Shown: positions 37,141 to 49,800, numbered from the stretch's first letter. The stretch: 64,000 bases of DNA from Amyelois transitella (GCF_032362555.1 NC_083508.1:3687001-3751000); one strand, 5' to 3'. The notes: a model not told the origin generated them from the letters alone. Translations and numbers: made by a program.

Positions 37141-37639
37141 CACTCACATCCATAGAAAAGAGATCGAGTAGTCCTATTTAAAAGTGCTAAGAACCACACC
37201 TTCTGCCAAATTGCCATTGCCGTATCGTATCTCGTTTCCGATCGGCTCGGAATATCGTACAAATTGCCTACCCGGCCAACGTTATCTCGCGCCCGCCCCC
37301 CAATAATTAACTCTCGCCAACCACCCTCGTTAACAGCCCTGTTTAATAGTTATAAGTATTAATCAATAATATACCAACACATTAAGTTAATACCTACTTT
37401 GGAGCACTTAGAATTATTAAAGAAAATTGTGTTCGTAACACTGTTGGAAAACAATGTTGATGAAAGCGTTTAAGACCTACTACAAGGCATTAAGGAGTAA
37501 GTAGTTTTCATAGGAAATAGCTTCATTTTCATTTGGAATATACATAGGATTTCGATAAAATTTTGCCAAAGTAGAGAAATCACAATAACATTAGAGATTT
37601 AATACAAAGTTGATATTAAGTTAAACGTAACGTACCCTG

Positions 37640-37828
37640 ATCAAATCGGAGATGTTCTAGCAAAATGTCTGGTCAAGAGTACCCGAAACCGACGAGCTTG
37701 TATGAAGACAATTATGAATGTGGATGAAGCGAAAGAAGTATGCAGGGATCGTGGCAAGTGGAAAGATGTGGTCTCTGCCTACCCCTCCGGGAAAGAGGCG
37801 TGATTTATGTATGTATGTATATGTAGTA
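37640..37828 (+). mobile_element. Family C: 3' end of a non-LTR retrotransposon ORF with (ATGT)n tail
   Basis: From about 37671 the frame reads, in part, RRACMKTIMNVDEAKEVCRD, then GKWKDVVSAYPSGKEA and a TGA stop at 37800-37802, with no internal break. This is the C-terminal end of a reverse-transcriptase-type ORF. The stop is followed almost directly by ATGTATGTATGT, so the element has essentially no 3' UTR. Only the last 190 bp are present, as expected for 5'-truncated LINE insertions. Its last 45 bases resemble the end of the family A SINE. Confidence 0.75.
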
Positions 37829-38774
37829 GTATAGTAGTGTAGATGGTTTTTATACACCACATTCAATAAAACTCACTTCAAATTAATTGAACATTAAACA
37901 GAATGGTAAATTGGATCAATCAACACCCACAGCTCGACTTAAAGAGTAAGGTCTTAGGTAGGAAGAATTTATCTGTCTTTATGTCTATTTTGTCCCGGGG
38001 CTACGCCCCCATAAGAATTCCTGGTATTTCTACTGGCATTTGTATGTCAAACAAAATCTATTAGTAATAACAGCTGTGATTCAAAGTAACGTTGATACCT
38101 ACTTGGCCTTAATTTATTATATTTTCATCCCATACTATACCTATACCACCTACTGATTTAATAAGAAAGAAAAACTATATTTTAATTTCTTAATTGAACA
38201 AAATATTCGTTACTTTAAAAGGCTGTAAAAGAGTTGCGTGTCAGAAAGGCATTTATTCATTTTCTTCCATCCAAATGATGTAATTTTTGTCTTAATACGG
38301 GTTTGACGATTCTAAGTAAATTTTATTGAAGGTAACTGGGAATGTTTGGAAAGTGTGCCTATGCTTTTTAGTAATCGGAGTTAATTAGTTGATTTTTATT
38401 TTATAATAGGTACTTATACTGTTAAAAAATCATTCATTCACTTTCAACCAGCCATGACGTAGCGACGTACACTTATCTATTTATTAAGTTTATATATTGT
38501 TGTCCATTTAGGGTATTCTATCTTATAATTTTTAACAATTAAGTTCCCAATTTCATCAAGTTTCTTAATATTTGGTAAGGAGTTTTTAAAGTTAAGTTTA
38601 AAAGTTATAATTACGTAACGAATATAATTACGTACGTAATAAACACACGTATTTTATTTTATTTTTTAAATTTTGTTGGAAAATAAAACATTCATTCATT
38701 GCTTTGAACTTATATGTTTTATAACTTCCTTGTTAATATAAATATGCCGTGTGATTTAGTTTTTAGACTAGAAC

Positions 38775-38956
38775 TAGAGGCACTTTAGAATAGAACTACT
38801 CCATATATTTCCCATGGATGTCGTAAAAGGTGACGGGCTAGCAACCTGTTTGTATTTGAATCTTTATTCCATCATTAAGTCTATCAGCTGAACGTGGCCT
38901 TTCGGTCTTTTTAACACTGTTGGCTCGGTCTACCCCGCATGAGATACATATATATA
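38775..38956 (+). mobile_element. Family A SINE-like element, plus orientation
   Basis: It runs from 'gcactttagaatagaactac' through 'catggatgtcgtaaaagg' and 'cagctgaacgtggcctttc' to 'ggtctaccccgcatgagata' and an AT tail. An internal deletion removes the block between the 'gtcgtaaaagg' and 'gggctagcaacctg' motifs. A family D element starts directly after it. Confidence 0.8.
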
Positions 38957-39366
38957 CACTAGCTTTTGCCCGCGGTTTCGCCCGCGCAAATGTATTCTAA
39001 ATTTTCATGTGTCCAACAATAAAAATGCAAAAGTTTCATATAAACTTTCAACCCCTATTTCACCCCCTTAAGAATGCTGCAATTTTCAAAATCCAATAAA
39101 TAGATTATTATTTTATCTAACCTTAAATTTAAATCTAAAATTTCAAGTAATTATCCTACACTAAAAATTACAAAGTTTCATACAAACTTGCAACCCCTAT
39201 TTCACCCCCTTAGGAATAGAATTTCCAAAAATCCTTTCTTAGTGGATCCCTCCTAATTAAAATCTACCTTCCTGCCAAATTTCATCTTTATTGGCTCAGT
39301 AGATTTCGAGATTTCGTGATTCCTAAGTGAGTGTTTTTCGCTTTTATATATATAGAAGATATATAT
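38957..39366 (+). mobile_element. Family D element (CCCGCG start)
   Basis: It starts 'actagcttttgcccgcggt' and ends with 'atttcatctttattggctca', 'gtagatttcgagatttcgtg' and a TATATA tail. Internally, the block 'aacccctatttcaccccctt' occurs twice about 140 bp apart. It has no coding capacity. Confidence 0.7.
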
Positions 39367-39983
39367 AGTCATAGACATACACCCTTAACTATAAATTCCT
39401 ACAATTTATCATGGTTTATTGACGTCTATAATATCGTCAAATAAATCGAGATACTCGTAAATACTCAATACAAATCCACAATAGTTCACTATGGCGTAAG
39501 TAAATTAAATCAACTTCTATTTCTACGCGCGTCACATTTCATTTGGTAACACACTAACACGTGTGCGGTGCTGAAAACTCATATGAGACTAGTGTTCAAT
39601 ATGGATAGATAAGATGTATTTTTAATAATAAAGACATAAATATATTTTTTTTTAATATTTTAAATTAATATTTTATAATGTTGTAAAACGAGAAGTCGTA
39701 TTTATGTCATCGAGAAATAACAATCCAGTCAGAATAATAAGCTTCACGAATAGCCAACTAATGTTTTGTAGTAAATTACGAAACAAACGAGAGAAACAAG
39801 CAGTTAAAATGTTCGATTAAAAAACCATTATGTTTTAAGTTTCGTGAATAGGTACCTTATGATTTTAAACTTTCACGTTACATTGTACTATGTATAAATA
39901 ATACAGGTATAAATCGCGCACGTAACGTACGTTTATTAAATAATACTTTATTTCCAGCTTAATGTTACTCGTGAAATTAAAAA

Positions 39984-40090
39984 TCCATACATACATATAG
40001 TCACGTCTATATCCCATGCGGGATAGACAAAGCTAACAGTCTTGAAAAGACTGATTGGCCGTTCAGCTGTTTGGCTTAATCAAAATTCAA
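39984..40090 (-). mobile_element. Family A SINE-like fragment, minus orientation
   Basis: It begins 'catacatacatatagtcacg', then 'gggatagacaaagctaaca' and 'cagctgtttggcttaatc', where it is truncated. Confidence 0.75.
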
Positions 40091-40559
40091 CTATTGGAAT
40101 AAAAAGATATAAAAAAATGTGCACACATTTGCAGCTATTAAAAATAATAAAGTCAACCCACATGCGAAAATATATGTTTCAAAATGCAGTTCGAATTTTA
40201 AAAAACTTTTTTCTCTATATGAATAGCAATGTGTTCCCAGCTTAAGTTACTCGTGAAAAGTGGGAATTCCGACTAGCACCAGGCGCGCGTCGGGGTCGTG
40301 ATTGCAATATTCGCATTTGCCGCGCCCCTGATGAAAAATATTCTCCCGTTCGTTTTTTTTAAATTGCTACAATGGCTACAACAGTTCGCGATGAAGCCAT
40401 GTTTTGTCATTCTGTATTGTAAATTTTTTTTAAATCACAGTACAAAAAAGATACAATTTGAGGTGGTAGAACGGGTTTCATAGTCTACACTCCGTTGCTC
40501 TCTCTACCATCGCATCGTGAACAATTTCTTTGAATTTGATTGGCATTTAAACATACTTA

Positions 40560-40690
40560 TATATCTCATATTAATTTCATATATGTTGCACAGAGTCAGC
40601 AGTTTCGAAAACGCTTAAATGTCACGTTCGGCTAGATAGATTTTAAGATATAATTGAGATTTAGTAAGTGGCAGATTGCAGAGGCTTATA
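40560..40690 (-). mobile_element. Strongly diverged family A fragment
   Basis: The stretch 'gcacagagtcagcagtttcg', 'tgtcacgttcggctagat' and 'gagatttagtaagtggcaga' follows the order of the minus-strand family A core with many changes. Confidence 0.45.
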
Positions 40691-41617
40691 AGCCAAATTT
40701 TTATTACTCTAAGCTTTAGGTAAAATAATATTTGAGAAGATACTTCTTACGGCAAATAGTTTAACCAATATTTTTTCCTTTTAATGAACTTATTATAACA
40801 CTTTACAAATATGACTATCTTACAATCCTCAACTAAAGGCAGTCCTCGCCTCAGGCAAGCTATAAGACAACACAGACTAGTTTGAAACAAGCGCCCTATC
40901 GCACGGCTTAACTTGTGGTGTCCAGGCGGAGTACAAGTTATGAACAACACTTTGATCCGTTCAAGCCTTTAATGTGCCATAAACAATCTCTTTAACCGCT
41001 TAGTATGGTAGCAGTTCTACACATTAGATAATCAACGGTGATTACAGTAAACAAAAAATGTGGAATCAAACCTTGTTAATTTTGATCATCCAGGTGATTT
41101 GTCATTAGCTGATTTCAGGACGCAAAAATTTAGAATTTGATCACCCAGGTGATACCACTTAGGTCATCAAATTCAAAGTGGAATAAATCGACTATCGGTT
41201 GGCGTAGAGATTTACTCCAAATTAAAGTGTCGTATTGAGAGCTGTTCTTTATCCCATCGATTCAGAGCAATTGTTATAACGTGGACATTTATTGAGAGAT
41301 CGTTTCACCATTTCTGCCTTAGATTACCTCACCCATTTCTTCCATTCAGTACTCGGTTTATGGAAAGTACAAGGATTACGAAGGAAGTCTTTGCCTAGCA
41401 TTAAACACAATAAGAGTATAAAAAGAAACGTGCATCGCCTAACCAGAAAGTTGTGAGATCACGGGGTAGGTTTTTTGTTTTATCTTATTCTAATTAAGAA
41501 TAATTAAGTTTGCTTACATTAATTGTTGTATAAAAATATATTCATTAAAACACCTTTCATTTGATTTATTATGAGTTCTCAAAGTATATACATATAAGCT
41601 TAAGTAAATAAAAATTT

Positions 41618-41790
41618 GGCGCTACCTACAAAATAATACGGGAATATTCTGTCCGGGACGAAAAATACCGTATGTCTCCAGAAGATTATTGGTTTAGTAA
41701 ATATCACGTTAAGAGGCAATAAAGAAACAAACAAAAAATACAAGCAAACTTATTTTCACATTAATAATATGAGTTGAGATTGGGATATAC
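41618..41790 (+). mobile_element. Family D-like fragment
   Basis: It contains 'tttggcgctacctacaaaa', 'agattattggtttagtaaat' and 'acgttaagaggcaataaag', matching the order seen at 47150-47340. Confidence 0.45.
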
Positions 41791-42169
41791 TTACATAACA
41801 CTGTTCTCTAAAGTGCGGAAAGTAGTTGGTTTAGGTAAACAATTTATTTCTCACATTTAAGAGACAAGTTTTAGTAATTAAACTTAATACTCAAAACTTA
41901 ATTAAATGAAGACCATGAAAGTGAAGTTAATAAACTATAAACAAGATACAAAGAGGACACTGATAAGACAAACTCTGTGTTAAACGCAGACAAGTTTGAA
42001 CAAGCTCCGTATCGCTGATCGTAGTTCTCAAGTTAAGGTATCCTAGTGGCAAGCTGGAGCTAAAATGTAGTCCTTTCTTTTAAGGACAGACACAGACAAC
42101 AAGCAGCAAAGTAGAAAGAGAAATTGGAAAGAAAAGAAGAACCCCATACACTGAAGCATATTAGAGATA

Positions 42170-42350
42170 CATACATACATATTACATATATATATATATA
42201 TAGACACTTCTATATCCCTTGCGGGGTAGACAGAGCCAACAACCTTGAAAAGACTGATAGGCCACGTTCAGCTATATGACTTCATGAATTGAATTGAGAT
42301 TAAAATAAAAGCAGGTTGCCAGCCCAGCATCTTCAAGAGGAATAGAGAAT
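42170..42350 (-). mobile_element. Family A SINE-like element, minus orientation
   Basis: An AT-dinucleotide tract is followed by 'cccttgcggggtagacagag', 'aggccacgttcagctatatg' and 'gcaggttgccagcccagca'. Confidence 0.8.
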
Positions 42351-43246
42351 ATAGAAAAGGGTTAAACTAGAAACACGCACAGATGAGAAAGTGGAGGTCA
42401 GATATCAGTCGCTCTGAGTTGATGCCCGACTTTTTCACTCTTTGATCGTAGACTCCGTGATTTTCTCCTGGACGCTATGTAGCATATGTGCTAGGAGGGT
42501 GAAGCTGCAGTATAAGTTGCATAGCTTTTTTTCGACCGAAAACAGAGTAATAGTAACCCACCGGCGGCTCCCGATTCAAATAGTTTAAATCCAAGTCTCC
42601 AAGAGTTGGTTGGACTGACCACTTTGCCTTTGATGTGGATCAAAAGTAAAAATTTATTACAAAGTTCATCGAGGGCCCAATTTGGTAATTAATATTTACC
42701 CGGTACTCGCACTCTCAATCAGTAGCAAAAGTTCTGATTGATTGAATGCAAACAATAAAACAAATAGCATAATCAAATTACTATCAAAGTTATTAAGATT
42801 ATCAAGATTAGGAAAAGTTACTTTGGGTAGATTGTATTTTAAATAAAATAATTAATCATGGAGTAAATGGTAACATTGGTATACGAATTACACAAATCGG
42901 GGTTGTTTTGGTGCAACATCCGTCCGATCAAAAACACTCCAAACTGTCATGAAAAGATTGTTTAATATGGATGAAGCTGTAGAAGTAAGTGGGAAAAGCA
43001 TGATTAAATGGACCTAAAAATTAGTCGCACAATATTATAATGCTATTTCTGAGTACAAAAATCTCAGAGTGATGTAACATAAATGTAACGCCCTTGCCAA
43101 TGAAATGTATATCGTTTGATGACTCCTTGTTTATTTAGCTTATCCTTTTATCCCTACGAGCGCTAATGGCCTGATATGGCCGTGTTGTTACAACTTATCT
43201 GACACGGATTAGCAGAATGAGCTGTTACCTGTCCGTTAAAAAGCTA

Positions 43247-43280
43247 TCAGTGAGTGTCAACAGCGCCGAGCTTCTAGACT
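43247..43280 (+). promoter_or_regulatory. Candidate TATA-less core promoter of the second LRR gene
   Basis: TCAGTG at 43247-43252 resembles the insect initiator, with A+1 at 43249. At exactly +28 to +32 (43276-43280) lies AGACT, which fits the downstream promoter element consensus at four of five positions. No TATA box is seen upstream. The 5' UTR would run from 43249 to 43414. Confidence 0.4.
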
Positions 43281-43414
43281 TCACTTATTGTTGAACTTCC
43301 AAAAACTTGGAGTTTATTTATTGAATAATTAATTGAATTAAATACAATTTGGGTCATTGCAATAGCGATTTTAAAGCAATTATTGACATTAATAAAATTA
43401 AATGATAAGTGGAC

Positions 43415-46219
43415 ATGGCTGGAACACAAATAGTTAAACATGGTATATTTCCAAAACCAAGTGTTAAAATTCCGACGGCGGTAAGGTGAATTAATAAATA
43501 TTGTTTATTTTGATATATTTTCCATTTCAAAGTATAAAAAGTTATCAGTTAGTATACGTCATACTTATTCAAATAAATCGACATAGGTTAAGCTTAATTT
43601 TAAGGTAGAAAATATCGTTTGTTTAAATTCCGAATCGTTTGGTGTAATTATGAAGTTAAGAAAACAAAACATCTAGAAAACGGTTTGAAGTGTTAACATC
43701 ATTATATGTGAATTCGGATTTTGTGTTGGAGTCATCACAACAACCAAATCGCAATCCTTACCTGAGACAACAGAGAATACAATTGAACTAATATCATCTC
43801 TTCCTTCAGACAAGCATCATGCAGTCGCGGTTGGCTCCGCATATTGGTGCAGTATACCTTCGGGGCGATCACAGTGGCCAGTTTCATCATGATTGTCATG
43901 ATTTCAATGAGGTCAGATACCAAGGAACATCGTAAAAATGAAGTTTCCAGCTGCAGTCTACAGAACTGCAGGATTATTTGCAATGACACCGTTCCGTCGT
44001 TGTATGAAGATGTTTTGTCAATAGTTTCGGTAAGATACCTTTTTATTTAAATTGAAACATTAATGAAGGAGGAAGGCCTATACGAATTAACCTTTATCAA
44101 ATCAGGCCCTAGGAAAATATGTTATTGCAAGGTAATTAACAATATAAGAGATGATTCATAAAGTGTATTGAGTATAATTTTATCATTATTATAAAACATA
44201 TATATAACATTATATGCTCCAATTAGCACCCCCGTAAATTCAGTTTCCATATGAATTTCAAAATATCCTCTCTTATTGTCAATTTTCAGCTTCCTATGCT
44301 TAGCATTTTTTGATGTACGTTATCTGTTATTGGTTTTACATATTATAACGATTGATAACAATTTACTGATTTGATAATCAATAGCTTAGAATAAGAAAAT
44401 GGTATTTATTTTTTCAAGAATTTCTATTGTTTTGCAGGAATCAGAAGTACTTTGCACAAGGTTAGCTTTGACTTTTGTGAATCCATATTTCGAGCACGAA
44501 ACAATGCCTGCGCAATGGCTATCTAACTTAAGAAGTTCCATCTACAGATTAAACATAATACGAGGAAATCTTAGATTCATTGCACCACAAGCCTTTATGA
44601 GCCTTTTTGCTGGCAATATTGAGATACTCGTCTTTGAAGGCATAACTATATCAAATTGGGCAGCAGATATGTTAGTTGGCCTTTCAAGTTTACAGAGACT
44701 AGATATAAAACTATGTAATATAATGAATGTTCAAAGAAATTCTTTGCGAGCAGTGGATGAAACCTTGAAGGTAATTATGTTTACGTATAATGGTAATTGG
44801 AATCCCGTGAATATCTCTGGATCTACTGAAATGTCAGCTCTAGAAACAGTTGACTTTTCCTTTAACATTTTCAACAGTATATTATCAAACACATCGTTTA
44901 CGGGCCTTCGAAATTGTAAAATCTTATATCTCAATTCTTGTAATATAACTGCTTTGGGACCAGGTGCATTTGACTCCTTAGATAGCATTGAAGTAATATA
45001 TCTAAATAATAATTTGCTAGTAACCGTTCCCGTAGGATTATTTGACGGTTTGATAAATCGTGTAAATCCAAAGCCAAGAATAAATTTGCAGGATAACCCG
45101 TGGTATTGTGATTGTTCGTCTTATGACCTACGACGTTTATACTATAACGACTTACTCTATTTGATTCCATTATGTGATACTCCTGAAGAACTTCATGGTA
45201 AACCATTTTCAGCTATTTCAAATAATTGTGAAAAAACTAATTGTTCATATGCAGATATTGTTGTAGTTGATCTTGTTGAGGTCCCACAAGGTAAAAGTGT
45301 TATTCATACTTATACGAGTGTTTGCAGTAGCGAGATTACTTCAAATACTAGCATGTATCCAAAAGAAATGTACGGCTGTGAAGGAAACATTATAACTATT
45401 GCTATGTTGAACCAGTTAAGTAGGACTGTAAATGAGAGGATAAGTGAAAGCGACTGGATTACTCCAACGTATCTTGCTAGAAGCAACCAACACTCTATTG
45501 TTCAATTTAGCACTTTATCAACAGAAGATTATGGCATACTGTGGTATAAATCTTCATGTCCAAATGAAATTCATTGCATGGCGTCATTGCCAAGGTTTTT
45601 ACGCATATATGATCTTTATATTGGTTCTGAATATATATTCTGTCCGATCGATTTAAAACATGGATATATTAGAGGCGATAAATGTGTAAACTACAACACA
45701 ATGCACTTAGAATCAAAATCAACAATAAATGTGTTTTTTAGTGTAATTTTGTATATCAGTACTATCATGATTTGTATAGCAGTGGGAGCTGTAATTGTGT
45801 ATGGTATCATAAGATATAATCCTGTTCTGTTAAAAGGTAGTAAGCGACTATTGTTTGTTAAACACAAAAATGTAGACGCTTTAGTTTTACCTCCAAAAGT
45901 ACCACTGCGGAATACATTGTCAAATACAGATCCCAATTTCAACTTTACAAAAATTAATGTTTTATCAGAAAATGAAAATAGTTTATCGCCTAGGAATTTT
46001 GTTAGAATGAAGTCAACGAGAAGTGATGTAAGCACTGTTAGTTATATTTCCGCATTGCAGCCTACTGATGATCAGCTTGCGGAGTGGAGAGTCAAAAGAC
46101 ACATTGACAATAATTTCACAATAACTTCCGATTCAGAAGTATCAATATTTTCTTGGGCCAATGATGGAAGCAGTTCCTCAGAGTATTACAGCAGTATAGG
46201 TTATGATAGCTTAAAATAA
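43415..46219 (+). CDS. Single-pass transmembrane leucine-rich repeat receptor-like protein
   Basis: Proposed exons 43415-43485, 43810-44029 and 44438-46219 give 690 residues in one consistent frame. The start MAGTQIVKHG is followed at residues 39-57 by a hydrophobic signal segment (YTFGAITVASFIMIVMIS). A cysteine pair (SSCSLQNC) and irregular LRRs follow (for example NCKILYLNSCNITALGPGAF). A C-terminal cap contains DNPWYCDC at about 315. A second cysteine-rich extracellular region comes next, then a membrane helix at about 529-556. A 130-residue cytoplasmic tail rich in Ser, ending SSEYYSSIGYDSLK, could carry tyrosine or adaptor signals. The last two exons are firm; the first is less certain, since a donor at 43481 with an acceptor at 43852 also keeps frame. 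I recognise no named orthologue. Unlike the first LRR gene, nearly all of it lies in one exon. Confidence 0.82.
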
Positions 46220-46308
46220 AGTAGTAGTGTATATCATCATGTGCAGCAATTAACTATGTTCGTTAAGTTGGTGTGATGTTTACAAATATTTAGATTATAT
46301 TATTTTCC

Positions 46309-46314
46309 AATAAA
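46309..46314 (+). terminator. Poly(A) signal of the second LRR gene
   Basis: AATAAA lies 90 bp after the stop codon and is followed by GT-rich sequence (gtaaggttgattt). This gives a compact 3' UTR. Confidence 0.65.
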
Positions 46315-46492
46315 GTTATAGTAAGGTTGATTTAGAGAAACAGCAATGTTTTAAATATAGCTTATTATTAAACTAAAAACTATTAAAAGAAAACTATTAT
46401 ATGGATACCTATGTAAACTGTTAAAAATATGCTGTAATTTGAGAAAGCATTAGTTTGTAATTAATAAATAGGTCAGTAATATCTATCAGGGA

Positions 46493-46711
46493 ATGTTGTC
46501 TGAGTTGACTGTTAAAAGCGCATTAATAACAGTATTTGATGCGTTTAGAGTAGGTAAACTAATTTATTTGGATCATTGTGATGATAGTTCTCGTAGGACG
46601 GCTGTCGGAGTTCTGCGTCCATTTCAAAATGAATCAATCGTTACAGCTGCTTCTGACGCAACTCTAAACGACATGCATTGTCTAACCATTGGTCGCCAGG
46701 ATTATTTTTAG
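46493..46711 (+). CDS. Orphan 72-codon ORF
   Basis: This ORF starts 180 bp after the second LRR gene's poly(A) signal and is more GC-balanced than its flanks. It contains the stretch GVLRPFQNESIVTAASDATL. No signal peptide, domain or splice context convinces me. It may be a transposon relic, an unannotated small gene or chance. Confidence 0.18.
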   Translation: MLSELTVKSALITVFDAFRVGKLIYLDHCDDSSRRTAVGVLRPFQNESIVTAASDATLNDMHCLTIGRQDYF

Positions 46712-47149
46712 AGACATGTTAAAACAACTGTAGGACTTCATTTAGATCACGCATCATCATATTTCGTGCACCACGCTAGTTAGTTCAATGATTTATTTGA
46801 TTTTTATTAATTTGATGAAAGTAATATTTAGTGTTAGGTTATTTGATAACGTATAACAATATCACACTTTCGGTTTTAAGAGTTTATTGGCGTCTTTCCA
46901 ATTTTTGATGTTTAATAAAAATACTTATGTTTAAAATGAAATGTCTAATAAATGTATGAATATTACTGATTTTAAAGTAAAAGTTTATGTAAAGTAAAAG
47001 TACTCGTACAAAGGCAGTAAATATTTTACGTAAAAATAATTTGTTGGTATTTTGTGGACTAACTAAGCTTAGCACTTTGGAAGAATATTAATCTTCCATT
47101 TCATGTTTTTACAATAGAGCTAACGAAATAATAACATAACCAGATTTTA

Positions 47150-47340
47150 CTCCACCGGCGCGAATTTTGCGCCATCTACCAAAGGTTTGAACTAATGTTT
47201 TCACAAGGATAAAAGTCCTCCAGACTTATTATATAAACGCAAAATTTGAAGAAGATTGGGCCAGTAGATTAAGCGTTAAGAGGCAACAATCAAACATATA
47301 ATCTTACATTCGCATTTATAATGTAAGTTGTGATTGACGT
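47150..47340 (+). mobile_element. Family D-like element
   Basis: It runs from 'ccaccggcgcgaattttgcg' through 'gattgggccagtagattaag' and 'acattcgcatttataatgta'. The landmarks match the generic 3' structure of family D elements. Confidence 0.5.
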
Positions 47341-47423
47341 GTACGATTTTTTTTTAAGTTTATTACTTTATTGTGAAATAATGAGAGCGATATTTTATCG
47401 ACCTATGAAGCGTATTATGCCGT

Positions 47424-47515
47424 GTGGTTTCCGGCATTTTAATAGAACAGGACCGCACAATCCCTTTTCCATGGATATCTTAACAGGCGCCTAAGGGAAT
47501 ATACATCATAATCTA
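47424..47515 (+). mobile_element. Family A head fragment
   Basis: It starts 'gccgtgtggtttccggcat' and continues 'ttttccatggatatctta' and 'gcgcctaagggaatata'. Only the 5' third of the element is present. Confidence 0.75.
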
Positions 47516-47524
47516 GTGTAGCTT

Positions 47525-47680
47525 TTACCAAAATCCAATACGAAAATTGCTTCGTTTAAAAACCTGACTTACCTAATCTAGAATCACGGTTAATGAGCGT
47601 GAACTCCTCTACAAAAAGGTAAAGATGTAACCGGAACAAACGCCAGTAGACCAGGAAGTGTATTGCTCTGATATAATGGC
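47525..47680 (-). mobile_element. Family B repeat, minus orientation
   Basis: It contains 'aaaatccaatacgaaaattg', 'ttcgtttaaaaacctgactt' and 'gtaaccggaacaaacgcca', parallel to the copy at 9285-9510. Confidence 0.55.
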
Positions 47681-49711
47681 AGTACATGCCCTAGAACACC
47701 CTATATAGGCCTTGACAATGATAATGATCTAACAATAGTTAGGAACGGACTATAATATTGGCAGATCATTTCTTCCGGTGTGCACAACAATGACTTTTGG
47801 CAGGTGAACCTGGCAGTTGTGATCTTTCGTCAGCAATGACTTTCCATCGATGATTTAGTTGATTTTTTATCTTACATTAAATAGGCTGACTCGTACAATG
47901 CTTTCGCTCGCACACAAACCTAAGAAATAAGAAATTGGTAAACATTTATAAAAATAAGGGCTTATAATATTTTTTGGAGTAACTAATTAAAGCTTGCGTA
48001 ATAACAAATTTGAATTGATTACAAAACCAAATTAAATTTTTCTATAAAAATAGTGGACAGAAGCGATCAATTTTTTACACAAAGCCACTCTATCTGACCC
48101 CTATTACCCTTATGCCATATCGGGTCATGGTAACAGATATTTACTTTTACTGTATAACTTTAAGACTTAGGTACCTTATAAATTTTCAATCTTCGAAAGA
48201 CCTGGCTTTCTTTTCCACTAGGTTTTTTTTGTAACAGCATCGTAGTTAAATAATTTATCCTGGCAAAACTACCTTACCCATGCAATATGGGAAAGAATTA
48301 TTCTGTCTTTGACTTGCTCGACAATAACCATACCATACCATGATAAGGGAATGCCAAAAATAACAGAATTTGTTAAAGTTAATGTGCCTTGAAAACATGA
48401 AAAAAATAAATAATACCAAATATCAAATTGTATTCAAGGTTTATTCAATAAAAAAATATACATACCAATAATAATAGATAATGACAGCAATTAAATTAGA
48501 AGTAAAACTACCACCACTAGGACAGACTTATCAATTTTACGATTGTGCGTCGACCACTTTAGATAAATGTCTCTTCCTCATCTCTGCGTGTTCCTGGTTG
48601 CACCCTTCACAGAAGGGTTTTGGGGCCGCCTTACAACTTTTCAAATTATATTAAATTCCTCGTTAGATTATGTATGTACTCGAAAAAGGAATAAAAAATA
48701 GTCGAAATACCTAGGAATTTCCTATAATTATAGGACCTATAAAAGGTAGGTACCTACCTATTATTAAATTATTTTTTTTTGGGCATTTGTACAACTGAGG
48801 AAGTCTGCATTGCTAGTGATCAGACTTTTAAAAGCGTTTTTGCTTAATAGTACTTTACTTTTTACTGGAAAAATTAAGATTATTTTTATAATCGGTAGAT
48901 TAAAAATAACATTCGCAACAACAAAAATAATTTTACCGCTCCATATTTACACGCGCTTATCAAAAATTCCTCAACTTGTTTCTGAAATAAGATCAAAGCA
49001 TTTGAAAGAAGCTGTTTCTCAATCCATTATAACTGGACTATAAATAACTTCGCAGTGAATTATATTTGTGGTATTAATTGAGGAACACCTGTAGAAGTGA
49101 TTAGGGCACTAGCAGACGAAACATTAATTGGATATGCCCGCAGGAGGCCGGCGCTTGCCAAGAAAAGACCGGCGCATGCGCCTCATGCGTTTTCGCATCG
49201 AATGTTTTGACTGCCGGTTCAATTTATTTGTAAACACGGATTCGGGGGTACTACCAATGTTGACGTATTGACTTAAACGTAGCTTTGAGCGGTGGTAAAA
49301 CAACTTGTATCTTTTTTTGGCAGCGTATTTGAAAAATTTAAAGAGCTACGCTAATAATTGTTGTTGAGTTTATGAAGATATGAAGAATTTTAAATCTCAA
49401 CAGTATTTAGGCAATTAGATTAGGTATTGGATGGAGGTAAAAACTGAACGAACCAAAAGTTCAATTTATTAAGATTTGACTGAGAAAGTATTAAATAATA
49501 CCTACTCGTATATGTATCCAATAATTAATTTTCCTTGGTTTTAAATTGGGGTTAATGTAATAGGAATCTAAAAAGGAATCCAAATAGGAATTTAAAAAGC
49601 AAACACGAAATTATTTATCTGATGGCAACTTAGAACAATTCATTCTTCAGTCAACCGAGCATAAATTACATGCAAGAATTGAATTTTTCTGATACAATAA
49701 TATGTGTAGAT

Positions 49712-49800
49712 GAGCGCGGGGTGCCTTTTTTGACCATTAACCTAGCGTCGGGTTTAACACGAAGCAACCTTTGTTAGAGAACTTAACCCACATTGAATTT
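49712..49800 (+). mobile_element. Family B fragment
   Basis: 'gagcgcggggtgccttttt' followed by 'gtcgggtttaacacgaagca' follows the family B core order in plus orientation. Confidence 0.4.

Noticed and set aside
45691..46035. 114-codon minus-strand ORF
   Set aside because: It is antisense to the membrane helix and cytoplasmic tail of the second LRR gene, whose plus frame is open for about 600 codons.
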